DNA of 64,000 nucleotides from Codonopsis lanceolata (GCA_013146195.2 CM028379.1:92051401-92115400), one strand, 5' to 3'; numbered from the stretch's first letter, positions 24,201 through 36,306 are shown. Numbers and translations: made by a program. Notes: generated by a model not told the origin, from the letters alone.

Positions 24201-25269
24201 TGGATTGGAGGAAGAAGAAGCTAGGGCTTCAAGCTTCCATGGACTCCCACTCCCTCTCTCTCTAATACATATGAAATGGAGGAAGAAATGAGGGGAATTT
24301 CTGAATTTTGCAAAGGGATTAAGCTATTTATACCTCCACTAATAAAGAGGGCACAAGGGGAATTTCATTGGTACAATTAGTGAAGTTTAGATGTAATCAA
24401 CCACTAATAAAAACTTAATTGACTTCCCAAATATGTTAGGACATGATTAGGACTAAGTATGGGAGCTTAGGAAGGGTTTAGAGGGGGTTTAATGAGGGTA
24501 GAATAGGAAATGAACATCAAAAATCAGAACAAACCTTCCGCTCGCCGCTACATGTAGATTTCAGGCTTTCGGCGCTCAACTGCGATGGCTCCAGTTTGAA
24601 CACTGTTCGACGAAACGACACGATTTCTTCTCTTGCCACTCTGTAAATGTCCTAAGTAGAAGACTTAAAAACCCCAAACCAAAAAAAAAATTCTCGAGGG
24701 TTCCTCAATCGAAACAATTCAGATGCGTACCAAAATCGGTCTGTAATTTGCTATACAACAGACGAAACTACGCAGGACAACCCACGATTGAAACAACGAA
24801 TGAACAAATATACATACTTGTTTTAAAACATGTTAGAAGCCTAATGAAGTTTCACAAACACATACCCAAGGTCAAACCAAAATTGAGTGCGATCAAAGTA
24901 CCAAAGGCGATACGTTAACGATATACGAATCGTGAAATCAAACATATGACGACGACTATACTTTGAACGTCGTGACCACATGTAAACTTTATAAACATGA
25001 TTATAAGGATATAAAATTTATTCAAACAAGTACACGAAGACCTAGGATATGTCAAAGACCGTAAACAATAATTAAGGAAGATAACACTCTACCGAGTCGA
25101 GTTCCCAACAATGCTAAATCGTGCAATAGAGACTCTAACACGCTAACGAGCGTAAATCGAACATCCCAGGGGTATCGGCCTTACCTTAGCCTACCAAGGC
25201 ATAAGAAGTCTTCCACGTTAAGGCTTATCATATTTGGCCAGACGATCATGTAAAGTTCGGGGCATTACA
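21297..25269 (-). mobile_element. Solo LTR of Tekay-like chromovirus (LTR B)
   Basis: The minus strand begins TGTAATGCCCCGAACTTTAC and ends CCGGGTCGGGTCGTCTCA (3973 bp). It is flanked by identical TTTCT at 21292-21296 and 25270-25274, so it is an intact LTR with its target duplication and no internal region. Homologous to LTR A (shared terminal block and the GTGACGCAACATT block near 21505) and to partial LTR C. TATA-like TATAAATA at 24332-24325 (minus), donor-like AG/GTAAG at 24091/24090. No coding sequence. Confidence 0.9.
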
Positions 25270-25274
25270 TTTCT

Positions 25275-27010
25275 TGTGATAAAAATGAACAAGTTTAACA
25301 ACAATTAAGCTCTCAGAGAAAATCAAGATATAATGTTCCTCGCTCCGAGCACATGTGCTTGTCAAACAAGAAGTAGGGGCCACTGAAGTGTCTGGCCCAA
25401 AAGGCCCAAGCTCTAGTCACGTGCCTAGCATGCCTTTCTCATGGTCACGAGTAAATCACGTGCACTCCTCAAGATCCAAGCTCAAAGTCATAAGCGAGCA
25501 GAGACAAATCTCTGGTCGCCTTAGCATAACAAGCGAGCAGCCATCTACATGAAGCCTGGGGGCCAAGAGCACATCGAGCAGGCAGAGAGGTCAAAGTGAG
25601 CATGCTCGCCTTGCTCGGTAACATAGTAACGGTTGTCTTAAACATGAGCAGTTATTACAGGGAAACCCGCCCCCACGTTCCGGGCGTGGCCATAAATGTG
25701 CCCGCTCTTCACATTCTTACATTCAATGAGCAGTTTCCAGCTCTCTAGGCTGGCTATATAAGCCCCTCGAAATGGAGAGGGAAGGTACGTTCACATATAC
25801 ACAGACTAAAACTCTGTCAAATCGCTAACTCAACTGTGTGTTTGCTAATTATCACGACAGAGTGCATTTGCAGGGTAAGCCCCTGCCCAGTTCAGGTTTG
25901 TTATTGTTTTCTTGACAGGTTTGGGCCTTCGAGACACTGATAAATTAAAAGCCAGATATCTAATTGTTATAAGCCCAATGTATCTGATTAATTTGGATAC
26001 ATCACTATCAAAGTATCAATAACATGTTTTTGAATTTCACAAGGATAACTGGATTTTTATTAATTTTTTGTCGTAGTTTGATCCAGTTGACTAAACAAAG
26101 TTAAAGTGAAACTATTTGTTTTTGTAGTGTAGAAACAGTTTTTTTTTTTTTTTTTCTGTATTCGAACTAATGATATAAAGTTTTAATAAGTTAACAAGTA
26201 ACAACCTAAGGATTGGGTACCTTCCTATTCTGCAATTTGGTTGTTGCCTGTTGGCTTATTTTAAGGTATCACGCGTGGGAAGACAAAACAAAAACTTATG
26301 TCCAATATATAACTTAGACGGCTGCAAAACCAAAGATTACTCGTAAAACCTTGGATAAGATGGTATTACAGATATTTTTTATGAGAAGAATCCTCCTTAC
26401 CCGATTAACTATGTATTGACGGGTTGAACTGTGAGATAGTGGAGTTTCGTCTGATCCTAAGACAATCTTACAGAAGACTTACCCAAAATTCCTTGGATCA
26501 TCTAAGTTATTGGCACTTAATTTTTTATTATGACACTTCAAGTATAGCTTTGTTTAATTTGTACCTGATGCATGCATCCTCTACTATTGTTTGAATCTCT
26601 CGTTGAAAACTTGTTAATAGTCTATTACAAATTATTATGCAGCTAAAAAGTCAATAAATATCATTGATGAATTAAAAAAAACATTGACATTTATTTCACA
26701 AGAATATGATTGAGTTAATGAACAACAATGACAGTTGACCTGTAGGGTCAACAACTATACTAAAATAAAATAAAATAAAATAAAAATACAAAGTAAGAGA
26801 CGAAAGAAGACAATCGGAATGCACTAGTTTGGGAAAGGACGAAAGGTTCAGCGTGTAGGCCTGTAGGGTGAACAACCCGAAGATCTCTGCTGTTTCTACC
26901 TCACAAAGTTTATTCTTAAATGACACATTGCTTATAATGTTGCTTGACAAAATTGAGAGAGAGAGAGAGAGAGATCTAGAGAGAGAGAGAGAGAGAGAGG
27001 AGTACTGTCC
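25275..27010. other. Intergenic region upstream of HIPP gene
   Basis: 25320-25900 is GC-richer and has a promoter-like GGCTATATAAGCCCC at 25750, followed by a leader-like stretch. This looks like a degraded LTR, but no ends or coding domain were found. 25930-26950 is AT-rich with a T-run (26135-26157) and a TAAAA microsatellite (26760-26788). No gene. Confidence 0.4.
26955..27000 (+). repeat. GA microsatellite in HIPP 5' leader
   Basis: About 46 bp of GA repeats interrupted by ATCTA, ending 10 bp before the HIPP start codon. GA/CT tracts are common in plant 5' leaders and core promoters. It may influence expression, but that is inference. Confidence 0.85.
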
Positions 27011-28405
27011 ATGGTGCAAAGGACTGTCTTGAAGGTTGACATATCATGCGAGAAATGCAGGAAGAAAATCCTCAAAGCAGTTTCTGGTCTACCAGGTAAG
27101 TAATATTCTTGCCTTTCTTCATTTAATACAGAAAAATAATTGAATTATTATAAATTACGAGTATAAAGAAACCTATTGTAAAAGAAAACAGATCGAAGAT
27201 ATTAAAACATAGTTTCATAATAGTGAATCGGACATTAGAGAACGAATAGGTTTCTTATAAGACGGTTTTACTCTTTCATAGTTTAACTTTCCAACACACG
27301 GTTGGTTCGTTAAAGAGGATTCGTCTTATAAAAAACATCTGTAAAACCGTCTTAACTAAATTTTTACGAGAATTATGCCTTATTAGACAAACATCGTCAG
27401 CATTTTAATTTAAGCTAAATTATTCATGCGAAGAATAGGACTGCATATCAGTCCAGTATTAGTGTCCTCTGAAATAGTAGTCCCTAAGAAGAATAGGATG
27501 CGCAGTCCATAGGTGTCGTTGAATTGAAATCTCCCAGGTGTGTCAATGGGTGTATGTGTATCTGGTTTGGAATTGTGTGTGTGGTGTAATTGTTTTAACT
27601 CCGTTAATTAATTAACTTGTTCGGCGCCATTCCAAAAAAAAGAAATTTACTTGTTTTTGTTTGAATAGTTGAATTTGACATTAATTGATCCGTTAAATAA
27701 TAAACGCACCGTTTCGAAATGAGTGTCCATCCTTTCAAAAGTATTGTCCCCAAATGAATATTCATTTTGTTCTCGAAGTTACTAAAGTCGCATTTATCAA
27801 CCATGACGATTGGCGTCCCAATATGTACTTGCAATGTATAAATGTTTATAAAATAACCTAAAAATCAATTTTTAAAATTCCCTTGAAAAGTTTAAAGTGA
27901 ATTCTCATTTGGGAACATTGTACTTACTTTCTTTTATATGAATAAAATGTTCATACATTATACTTGATTCGTTAATAAATTATTGTCTTTTTTGAATTTT
28001 TTGAGTTAAATTGACTGTTTTCAAATGTAAATTTGGCGTTTATTTTTTAATATCATAAAATACGTAATTCATCGTTCTTTTTCGATATTATGTATTATCG
28101 GTTTTGTGATTTTGAAAGAAATATATATATATATATGTTAAATTTTTTGTTGAAAACAGACAATTCAACTTTAAAAAAATTAAACACGATAATAATTTAG
28201 AAAGTGTGGTACAAGTTTAGGCCTAGAGATGTAAATCGGAACTACCGAACCAAACCAAACCGGTCTGTTTGGTTCGGTTTTGGTAGAAGACGGTTCGGTT
28301 TACGGTTTTTGGTATTTAACCAAACCAACTTATATATTTTTATTTATTTATTATATAATGTATCATTTATTAATTATTCTAAACTTTTAGATCATTTTGA
28401 TTTAG

Positions 28406-28472
<67 letters not shown>

Positions 28473-29475
28473 CATACATACATACATACATATTAAACAA
28501 AACAAAATCTTGATTGTTGGAGGACTATTATATCTTTCATTGTTTGTGTTTATTTTGTAACTTGTATTGTAATCTTTATGATAATTTTATTGTACTAGAT
28601 TATTATCTAATTTTGATGTTAATTTCATATTAAATCTTAACTTTATTCTTATTCTTAATGATGGTTAAATTGATTAAAAACAATTTACATAAACCACAAA
28701 ACCAAATAAAACCGAGTGGTTCGGTTCAATTTGAATTTTTTAGAGTCAATAGTGACAGTTTGATTCGTAATTTTGGCGTAAACCAAACCGAACCACTTCC
28801 ATCCTTAAATTAAGCCTACTCAGACTTTGGTGACTCGTTATTGGCATATTATATAGGCAAGTGATTCACATCATGATCATGCACTACTTTTGTAATAGGG
28901 TTGTTTCGCTGGTCGGTTGTTTCTTTCTTTTTGTTTGGGTTTTTGCCTCTTCATTAAACCAATTATTCTGCTTGTTTCTCAAACTTAAGTTTCTAGTAGT
29001 CAAACAAAAAAACAATTTATAATCTGATTTTAAAAATAAAAAATAAAAATAATAATAATGCTGAATTAGGTTTACAACATACTTGTACGTACATAAGGTA
29101 TAGATAAAATCGAAATGTGTTTTCATCAATAACTTTTCATTGTCATCAACTTAAATTTCAGGTATAGATAAAATTGAAATTGAAGAAAATAAAGGACTTT
29201 TGACAGTAACCGGAGAGGCAGACCCTTATGAGATTATAGTGCGAACCAAAAAATCCGGTAAATTTGTTGAGGTGGTGACTATCGGGCCACCTCCACCACC
29301 TCCAAAGAAGCCTGAAGAGAAAAAGCCCGAGGAGAAGAAGCCTGATGTAAAAAAGCCTGAAGAAAAGGTCCAAGCCTGCATTCATGGAGTCCATTGCTGT
29401 CCCGTTTGTCCGCAAATGGTTATGTGTCATATGGTCCGTTGGGAAGAGCCCAACCCATCTTGCACAATATTGTGA
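27011..29475 (+). CDS. Heavy-metal-associated isoprenylated plant protein (HIPP), 2 exons
   Basis: Exon 1 is 27011-27095 and exon 2 29162-29475 (399 bp, 132 aa). The intron 27096-29161 has a GTAAGT donor and a TTTCAG acceptor; the codon is split after its first base (Gly29). Residues about 4-70 form an HMA-type ferredoxin-like domain: LKVDISCEKCRKKILKAVSG carries the CxxC metal-binding pair (Cys13, Cys16), and ENKGLLTVTGEADPYEII is typical of strand 3/helix 2. Then comes a Pro run (PPPPPP), Lys/Glu/Pro repeats (KKPEE), a Cys/His-rich tail (CIHGVHCCPVCPQM), EEPNPSC, and a C-terminal CTIL CaaX box for prenylation. HIPPs bind metals or act as membrane-anchored adaptors. The start is the first ATG after the GA leader and gives the canonical N-terminus. 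It is the only likely host gene here. Confidence 0.9.
27254..27356. repeat. Small inverted repeat in HIPP intron (MITE-like)
   Basis: TTATAAGACGGTTTTAC at about 27255-27271 is mirrored by GTAAAACCGTCTTAA at 27341-27355, about 70 bp apart. Short elements with AAGACGG ends are frequent in some plant genomes. No clear target duplication, so family unassigned. Confidence 0.45.
28225..28809. mobile_element. hAT-like MITE in HIPP intron
   Basis: A block rich in CCGAACCAAACC/GGTTCGGTTT in inverted arrangement: AGATGTAAATCGG at the left end, and CCACTTCCATCC (reverse complement GGATGGAAGTGG) at the right. Flanks are TTAGGCCT (28217-28224) and TTAAGCCT (28810-28817), an 8-bp duplication with one mismatch, as for hAT elements. 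It is 585 bp, has no transposase, and contains the AT/CATA microsatellite. Terminal repeats are imperfect, so the class call is tentative. Confidence 0.5.
28408..28492. repeat. AT then CATA microsatellite
   Basis: Pure (AT)n at 28408-28468 followed by six CATA units to 28492, inside the MITE-like element. It creates a spurious frame encoding alternating Tyr-Ile. Confidence 0.95.
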
Positions 29476-30746
29476 AACATTTTCGTGATTGAAACTCGGA
29501 GAAAGAACCGCAGCATGTCGCACGAATAGGATGGGGGAGGTGGAGTGGTGATGTTCTTCTTCATCTTGAATTTGATTACTCAACCACCTTAACTTTTCAC
29601 TCTTTTTCTTCTTCATCTACCGATCTTCAATTTCACATATGTTTTCTTCATCTTCTTTCATTGTGTTTGCGTGTGATTCAAAATAAATTCATTATGCGTG
29701 TTGTGTTGTTATGCATATTAATTGTTTAATGAAATTCCCGAAAAGAAATTTGAGCGTTGTTGGACACCCTTTTTTTATTATGGATGCATTAATTTTGAAT
29801 CAATTTATATCATTTGTGAATCGTGATACATCAATTTGGATTTGGGATGCTGAAAGATTGATCATTTTGAATCACTTGTTGATTGTGTACAAGAAAGAAG
29901 GGACGTGAATGTTTGGTTCATTACAATTTTGCAGCGCAATGCATCACTATTATGAATTGTGTTCTGACTTGGTGCAACGGGATGCATAAATTAGATTATG
30001 TAATTTAAATTGATGGATCACAATGCATAAATTTGGTGCGGTGTGATGTAAATTTGGATTAGATAATTTAAACAGATGTATCATAGAGAGAAAAATTTAA
30101 TGCAACGCAATGCACTGGGTGAATCATTTGTAGCACACATTTAATGCATTAAAAGTGTTATAGTCTTTTCACATCTAAAATTATATTCCTACGGTTTAAA
30201 AAAATATAGGGTATTGGTGGGGTATAAAAACTTAGTTGATCAAATCTCGCGAAGTCCCGTAAAGTTAAAATTTCGGGTTACATCCATCATCATCATCCAT
30301 TCATCCGTGTGATGTCAAGATTCAAGAGTAAAGCAAAGATCAATGGTCATATTAACTTGATACATACATTTAATAACTGAAGGAAACCTGTTAGGTAGAC
30401 CATCGGTTCCTAAGTAAATGAACTTTTGCTATTTTCGTTCAAAAAAAATCATTGTATAGCTTTTGTTGTTAAAATAAAAATATTACAGTTGAATGATTAC
30501 ATCGTGCTAATGATTCTGCAATAAGCTATAAGAGCATTTATATTGTTTAAAATTCTTATACGACTTCTTAATTGGGTCTAACTGTCACTTACATATTTTT
30601 TTTCTTTTTAACTAATTTAAGAATATATTTTCTAATTGTATAATATTCTTGCACAAATAAAATTAAATTTAACGCATCCTAATAAAAAAAATATTTTCAT
30701 TTGCCCACCCCCACCAAAACCTGAAAAATTAAGAAGATTTCTTTTA
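29476..30746. other. HIPP 3' flank and intergenic DNA
   Basis: AT-rich. Possible polyadenylation context AAAATAAATTC near 29680. Between 29930 and 30130 the words ATGCATAAATT..GATTA.ATAATTTAAA and CGCAATGCA recur in degenerate form. No supported gene; the 65-codon frame at 29711-29908 shows no domain. Confidence 0.5.
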
Positions 30747-31043
30747 AAATAGATAACAACAACCGAAGAAATAGATGACAATATAACAATAATAATGAAA
30801 TAGAGGCCTTGCCTTTGAGTATCACCATTGTTTCTTTTAAAAATTCTTAGCGAATAATATTTTTTCTCTCTCCTCCTAAGAATAAAGTCAAGAAGCTCTC
30901 TCATTGTTGTCATTTGGTATTCTTAGCTAAGAATAATGCTAAGAACACCAAAAAATAAACAATGGTGATACTCCAAGGCAAGGCCTCTATTTCATTATTA
31001 TTGTTATATTGTCATCTATTTCTTCGGTTGTTGTTATCTATTT
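30747..31043. repeat. Near-perfect inverted repeat, about 85-bp arms
   Basis: The left arm 30747-30831 and right arm 30959-31043 are reverse complements with one mismatch that I can find (GCCTTTGAG against CTCCAAGGC). The loop is 127 bp and itself contains inverted TTCTTAGC/GCTAAGAA words. The transcript of either strand would fold into a long hairpin. It may be a foldback MITE or a hairpin small-RNA locus. No coding role: the minus-strand frame across it is an accident. Confidence 0.9.
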
Positions 31044-31259
31044 AGGGTACCGTAACGATTGGAAACTTATTAGAGTGGACCGACCCGAACTAAGTATTAA
31101 GATGTTGAGTGTCTTTTAATGAAGCCCATGTGGAAGTGAGACCCCTCATTTTAAAGTACATATCAGGGGCGTTAGTGATATCCAAAAAAGAAAATTTAGA
31201 ACGTGAGCATTTTTTTAGAAAAATGAACAAGGAAAAGTAAATTAATTTTTAGGAACTTA

Positions 31260-31892
31260 GACCATTAACAACGGTGGATTCTTTGGGATGCTTAACCGGA
31301 TTCTATCAAACAACAATGCTACTCAAAAATGCTTAGATAAGCATAAAGTGTGTTTGGGAGCAAAAGAAGCTCCCGAGCTTAACCAAAAAAAGCCACACAC
31401 AAAAATGATGTCGTTTAAACCAAATAAAGCTCAAAATGCCGAGTTATGAGCAAATGAAGCCGACAACTTCTGTCCACTACCGCCCCCCCCCCCCACAACC
31501 TGTTGCTGTCCACTTATCCCATAAAGCCCAAAAAAAAAAAATTCTTCTATTGCTGTTTTTGACACATTTTAAGCCATAAAAATGTTTTTTTTTAATTTTT
31601 TTTTCTGAATTAAAGATCACATTTGTATCTATAAATAAAGACTTGGTTTGTTTCATTTGGATATTATAAAAAATTTCTATGAATTTTTTAAGTTTCTAGA
31701 CATTTTTCTATAAAAATATTTAATTAACAGAGATAAAGATGGTGGAGTTTGTAAAATTGTTGGAATTTGTGCATTGTTGGATGAGTATTTTTGTTGGGAA
31801 GCTTAAATGGGGAGCTTAATGACATTTTTGTAATAAAATAGAAAAAAATTGAACTTAAGCTCCCCAAATGAGGAGCTCTGTTGTTCATGCTC
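31260..31892. mobile_element. Tourist-like (PIF/Harbinger) non-autonomous element
   Basis: Ends GACCATTAACAACGGTGG... and ...CTCTGTTGTTCATGCTC; the latter reads GAGCATGAACAACAGAG on the other strand, an imperfect terminal inverted repeat of the GAGCAT..CAACA type common in plants. Both sides carry TTA (31257-31259, 31893-31895), the PIF/Harbinger target duplication. It is 633 bp with no transposase and contains a C-run (31486-31495). Confidence 0.6.
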
Positions 31893-31958
31893 TTAGGGAG
31901 CAATACATATAGCTGCGTTAATCTGGTAAATATGAGTATGCATATAGGTAAAATTATA

Positions 31959-31960
<2 letters not shown>

Positions 31961-32004
<44 letters not shown>
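31961..32004. repeat. AT microsatellite
   Basis: 22 TA units without interruption. Confidence 0.95.
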
Positions 32005-32009
<5 letters not shown>

Positions 32010-32386
32010 GATAGGTAATTGACTAGGACTATTCAAAGGTTGAGATTAAATTATCTTTAAAAAATTAACGGTTGAGATTCACCCTCACATTTACATGTGT
32101 GATTAGTTAATCATTTTTAACTCTCTATTTTTTCTTTCCCTATTACAAGTCACCCTTATAATTAATATTATGAGCAGTCACATTTTTTTCTTCTCCTTAT
32201 GTTTTATCTTCATATTACAAAGTCATACCATGTGATTAATCTTCTGAACAGTCACCCCTTATAAAACATCAATCCATCAACTATCACTTGAAGTAATGTA
32301 CCCCTCAACTGTAACATTCTTTTGTAAATCGCACCTTCTATTTAGGCACTGTCATTTCAATTGACAAAATCAAATATACTGACATC

Positions 32387-32488
<102 letters not shown>

Positions 32489-32908
32489 GGAGGTGTGATT
32501 TTTAGAAAGTTTCCGTCAAAATATATTTTCCAAAAATGACAACACTTCTACATTGTTTATGTGTCATTAATGCTTTGGGAAATGAAACAAATTTGTAATC
32601 AAAATTAATTAGATAAATAAATCTGAAAACTTTTGGCATTCTTTCTTTGACTTGAGACAATTGACAACCATATGTACCAAACAATTTCAACCTTATTCAC
32701 ATCCAGTAATATAAAAAATAGTTCTGACTTTTTTAACTATACTGAAATTTCAATGAGCTAATAAATAATTATTTATTTCAATTGTTGAATTTCATAACAG
32801 TTCATCAATTGAATGATAAATGAATAAATTATCAAAACAATTACATGAATTATCATTGAAGATTAATTTCTTCGACCGTAATTGGACGCCTAGGGGAGTT
32901 AGACAGTT

Positions 32909-33752
32909 TGTAGAAACAATAGTAGCTAGGATTCTTAAAATACCAAAGCAATTTCCAATGTAGCTTCTAATGAAGCTACAATGAAAGTCACAATGGTCAG
33001 AAAACGTAAAACAACATAAGACTTGATTTTAAAGCAGCAAATTGAAACACAAAGTTTTACCAAACAATCTACAAGCCTATACTTGTAGATCTAGCCTCAT
33101 GGCCAAAAAGATTTCACTAAATACTATGAATCGTTTTACAAAAACTTTGTGAAATCACCAAACAAAATACTCTCACAAGACAACAAGTCTTGGAGAGCAA
33201 AATCTCACAGAAAAACAGATAAAGAAAACGTGGGAAGAAACAAACAGTTTCCTAAAACAGTTCGGAAGACAAAGCAGCACCAGCACTCAATGTAGCTTCC
33301 AATGTTATAACATCCGAAGCTACAATCAAAATCTGCACAAAGTGCACAACAAAGTCTGAACAGCCTTTCGGATTTAATTTTCGCTCTCGCTTTCGAATTC
33401 TTTCTCTCCGTGTGTTCCTCCAGCCGTTGCCCATGTCTCCTATTTATAATGAGAAGCAAACCTACATACAAAGAAAGAATCCAACTCCAAGAAGGGCAAG
33501 GATTAGAATTGGGAATAAAATCTATAACCTTAGATACTAGATTTTCTTACCATATTAAAAATGATTCTAAGGCACGGTTTTGGAAGGATTTGACATAGAT
33601 TTTGTTTCCAAAACCAACTCCTAAGATTTAAGTCCAATAAACCAACAAATCTTAAGGAAGATTTTGTTTCCAAAAATACCAATATTGCCTAAGCATAATT
33701 ACCAAGAAAGGATAAACAAAAATAAAATAGGCATGCCTATTTTACCCTTACA
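32909..33752 (-). repeat. Sirevirus 3' LTR (minus strand)
   Basis: The minus strand starts TGTAAGGGTAAAATAGGC and ends near CTATTGTTTCTACA (844 bp), homologous throughout to the LTRs at 46737 and 56548 (883-884 bp). It includes the CTTCCCACGTTTT block and the palindromic GTAGCTTC/GAAGCTAC words near 32958-32985. Confidence 0.85.
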
Positions 33753-34045
33753 ATCTCCCCCTTTATTGAGTCTTTCTAGTCAAATATTATGACAAAGTGT
33801 TGTCATATACTCAACACAGACAAAAATCCTTCAAACCTGTAGATGTTAGTAAAGAACTCCCCTTGAATGTATCAACTAGAAGAAAGATATTAACAAGGAG
33901 AACTAGATCAAACTACTAAGCATGTAATATCCCAAAACAGTTATGCATAAATCCACAAATCAGAGCTTATTACAGACCAAAAAGTAAAAAATACAGATTA
34001 CAAGCAGGAAAATTCAGATTACAAGCAGGAACAAAAATCAGAAGG

Positions 34046-34344
34046 TCAAACATCAGGTTCTGCTGCTTGAGCAGGAGCAGGAGCAGAGGCAGGTGCAGGA
34101 GGAGCAGAGGCAGCTTCAGCTGCTTCTTCAGTAGCAGGAGCAGGAACAGGGGCAGGTGCAACACTTGGAGTAGTTTCACCCCCTATTTGTCCAGAATGTA
34201 AGCTCAGCCAAGTAGAGTACTGAGCAGCTATACTCTGTAGAAGTGCAATTTGAGAAGTGAGGATAGCAATCTGAGAGGTAACCACAGCAAGCTGTTCAGA
34301 ATTGAAAGCCACAGAGATGGGAGCAGAAGGTCCAACTGAAGTAG
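34046..34344 (-). pseudogene. Env-like ORF3 C-terminal fragment of sirevirus
   Basis: The frame enters from chromovirus LTR sequence (34471-34345), so its N-terminal third is an artefact. From 34344 it reads PSAPISVAFNSEQLAVVTSQ and AAQYSTWLSLHSGQIGG, matching SAPISIAFISEQLNMVNSQL and ASQYTSWLALHSGQIGG of the complete copy. Heptad-like hydrophobic spacing between them suggests a short coiled coil. An Ala/Pro-rich tail (APAPVPAPATEEAAEAA) follows and stops at 34046. The membrane helix seen in the complete copy is not in this frame. Confidence 0.75.
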
Positions 34345-35865
34345 TGTAACACCCCGCTCCTTGGTTAGCTTGATTTGTGTGCAATACTCGCACTTCTTCC
34401 TTTGTTGACTGCATGTTTGGTTTGCGAGAGAGTCTAGATGTGTACGAGAGACCACAATAAGACCAAAACACTATTAAGAGATGCCCTATAGTTGTTGACT
34501 TGCTAAAGTCACAAGTCGTGACTCGACGATAGTCGGAATGCGACGCGATTGAGAGTTTGCTTGCGTTTTGCGTTCGTGACCTCGGTTTGGTCCTAGACCT
34601 TTACATGATGATTGATTAACATGTTTAGATGTATTAGACTTCAAATTGGAGGTGTTCCTTAAGTCTATTGATGAGTTGGAAGCTTTGGAGATAGCATTCG
34701 TCTCTATTGCGTAGCTCGGGGATTGAGTCGTGTAATCGTCTCTCCTTTAGAGTTCTTATTCTCCTAGTTGTTATTCAACTTTGTAGAAGTATTCAAGCTT
34801 CTTTATTATCCTTTAGACTTGCCTTAAAAAGTCTCCTTTCTTTGCTCGTTTGATTGCTAGCTCATTCGTCGTTTCGGTTGCACGTTGTTACACCTTGTTC
34901 AGGTTTCGCTCCGAGATGTTTTGGGGGTTGTTTGTGGGTGTTCTATGGGAGTTCTAGACCCACTTTGGATGGGGTTTGAACCTTGTTTGATTTGGTTATG
35001 TGTTTGGGTTCATTTAGGGTTGAATTCTAAGCCCTTTTTGCTCTGGAAGGCTTGCGGTCGCAAGGTGGAATGACCTTGCCCCCGCAAGGTCAACAGAAGA
35101 AAGCATGAAGAGGGAGCTGAGAGGATGCGGCCACATGGCTTGGGGACCATGTGACCGCATGGTATCCCGACCTGCCTTGCCCTGTTTTGGTGATTTTTGA
35201 TGTTTTACCCATTCCACCCTTACTAAAACCTATCCTAACCCCTCCCTAACCTTCCTAATTAGTCCTAATTGAGTCCTAAAGTGTTGGGTTGGTTTTATTG
35301 AGCATCATTAGCCTAACCTAAGTTGTGATTTATCCTAATCTATCACTAAGTGTACCAATGTAATGTCTATCCTACCCTCCTTGTTTGTGGAAGTATATAA
35401 CCCCAAACCCTTCACAAATTCAGCAAATCCTCTTCATTTCTTCTCCTCCTTCATACGTATTAGAGAGAAAAGAGTTCTTGGGGGTTTTGAGCCCTAGCCT
35501 TCTTCTTCCTTCGATCCACGAAGATCCAACCATCAGATTGCCTTCAAACTTCAGATTCTTGAAGCCCTCAACGAGTAGAACAACTTTACTGATCGGATTG
35601 TCATTCTTTGGAGTTTTCATTCAAGCTAGGTAAGTTACTTTCTTTTGATTTTGGTTCATTGTCCCTAAGGGAAACAATCTTTGTGCTAATTGTAGGTAAT
35701 GAACACTTGGTATGCCATGTATGCCTATTTTGTGAGTTTTGGAGGTATGAACTTGCAAATGTCTTGAGTATGATGATTTGAATGATATTGTGTGTTGGGA
35801 GAAATGGGTTATCCCTTTGTTAAGATTTTTATGAATTTTAGGGCTTGGGAATTAAGCCTGAATTA
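34345..35865 (+). repeat. Partial Tekay-like chromovirus LTR (LTR C)
   Basis: Begins TGTAACACCCCGCTCCTTGG immediately inside the sirevirus ORF. Homology to LTR B is clear around 35500-35700 (AACGAGTAGAACAACTT, CAAGCTAGGTAAG, then CATTGTCCCTAAGG) and fades near 35865, so the U5 half is lost. TATA-like TATATAA at 35394-35400, donor AG/GTAAGT at 35629/35630. It carries GC-rich palindromes (35050-35090). Confidence 0.75.
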
Positions 35866-36306
35866 TTTTATAATTAAGCACGCAGACATATATATTTTAT
35901 AATTAAGTTTTATTCAAGTAAAACCACCTGATATGAAATTGGCTAAATTTCGCATGGCTCCAACCAAAACCACCCGATATGAAATTTTGAGAAACCCGAG
36001 GAACCAACCCGATTGAAACAACAAATCAGAATCAAACCACAAGAAATGTCCACGATACGTCAATACCCGACCCTGTATGGATTAGTTTTTGTTACAAATT
36101 TATTTTTTAATAATCTCATAATGTTTTTTTTTACTTTTGATATATATTCTCATAATGATTAGAAAGTAAGAAATACGTGAAAAGCAGCTTATAAATTAAT
36201 AAAAGCATATAAGATCTCACATTTTCACGAAGAGTTAAGAAATGTTTTCACAACCTTTCTCTAATCTCTAATAGAGTAAAAAATAGAAGAAAAGCTAATA
36301 CCTGCC
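35866..36306. other. Unassigned AT-rich sequence
   Basis: Lies between the truncated LTR C and Tat element 2. Contains ATAATTAAGCACGCAGACATATATATTTTATAATTAAG-type short repeats and CCACC(T/C)GATATGAAATT repeated twice (35926, 35967). No gene seen. Confidence 0.4.

Larger units (their letters stand above)
32909..34344 (-). mobile_element. Sirevirus 3' fragment (minus strand)
   Basis: On the minus strand: C-terminal part of the env-like ORF, polypurine tract AAAGGGGGAGAT (33753-33764), then the 3' LTR. Same family as the complete element at 46737-57431. Truncated at 34345, where a chromovirus LTR begins. Confidence 0.85.

Noticed and set aside
26696..27019. 107-codon minus-strand frame with Ser-Leu repeats
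   Set aside because: Antisense reading of the GA microsatellite upstream of HIPP.
28204..28560. 118-codon frame with Tyr-Ile repeats
   Set aside because: Produced by the AT/CATA microsatellite inside the HIPP intron.
29200..29475. Single-exon 91-aa gene starting at Met 29200
   Set aside because: The HMA domain needs exon 1 (27011-27095); the acceptor at 29160-29161 joins it in frame, so the internal Met is not the start.
34345..34471. N-terminus of the 141-codon minus frame
   Set aside because: It translates the chromovirus LTR C; sirevirus homology starts at 34344.
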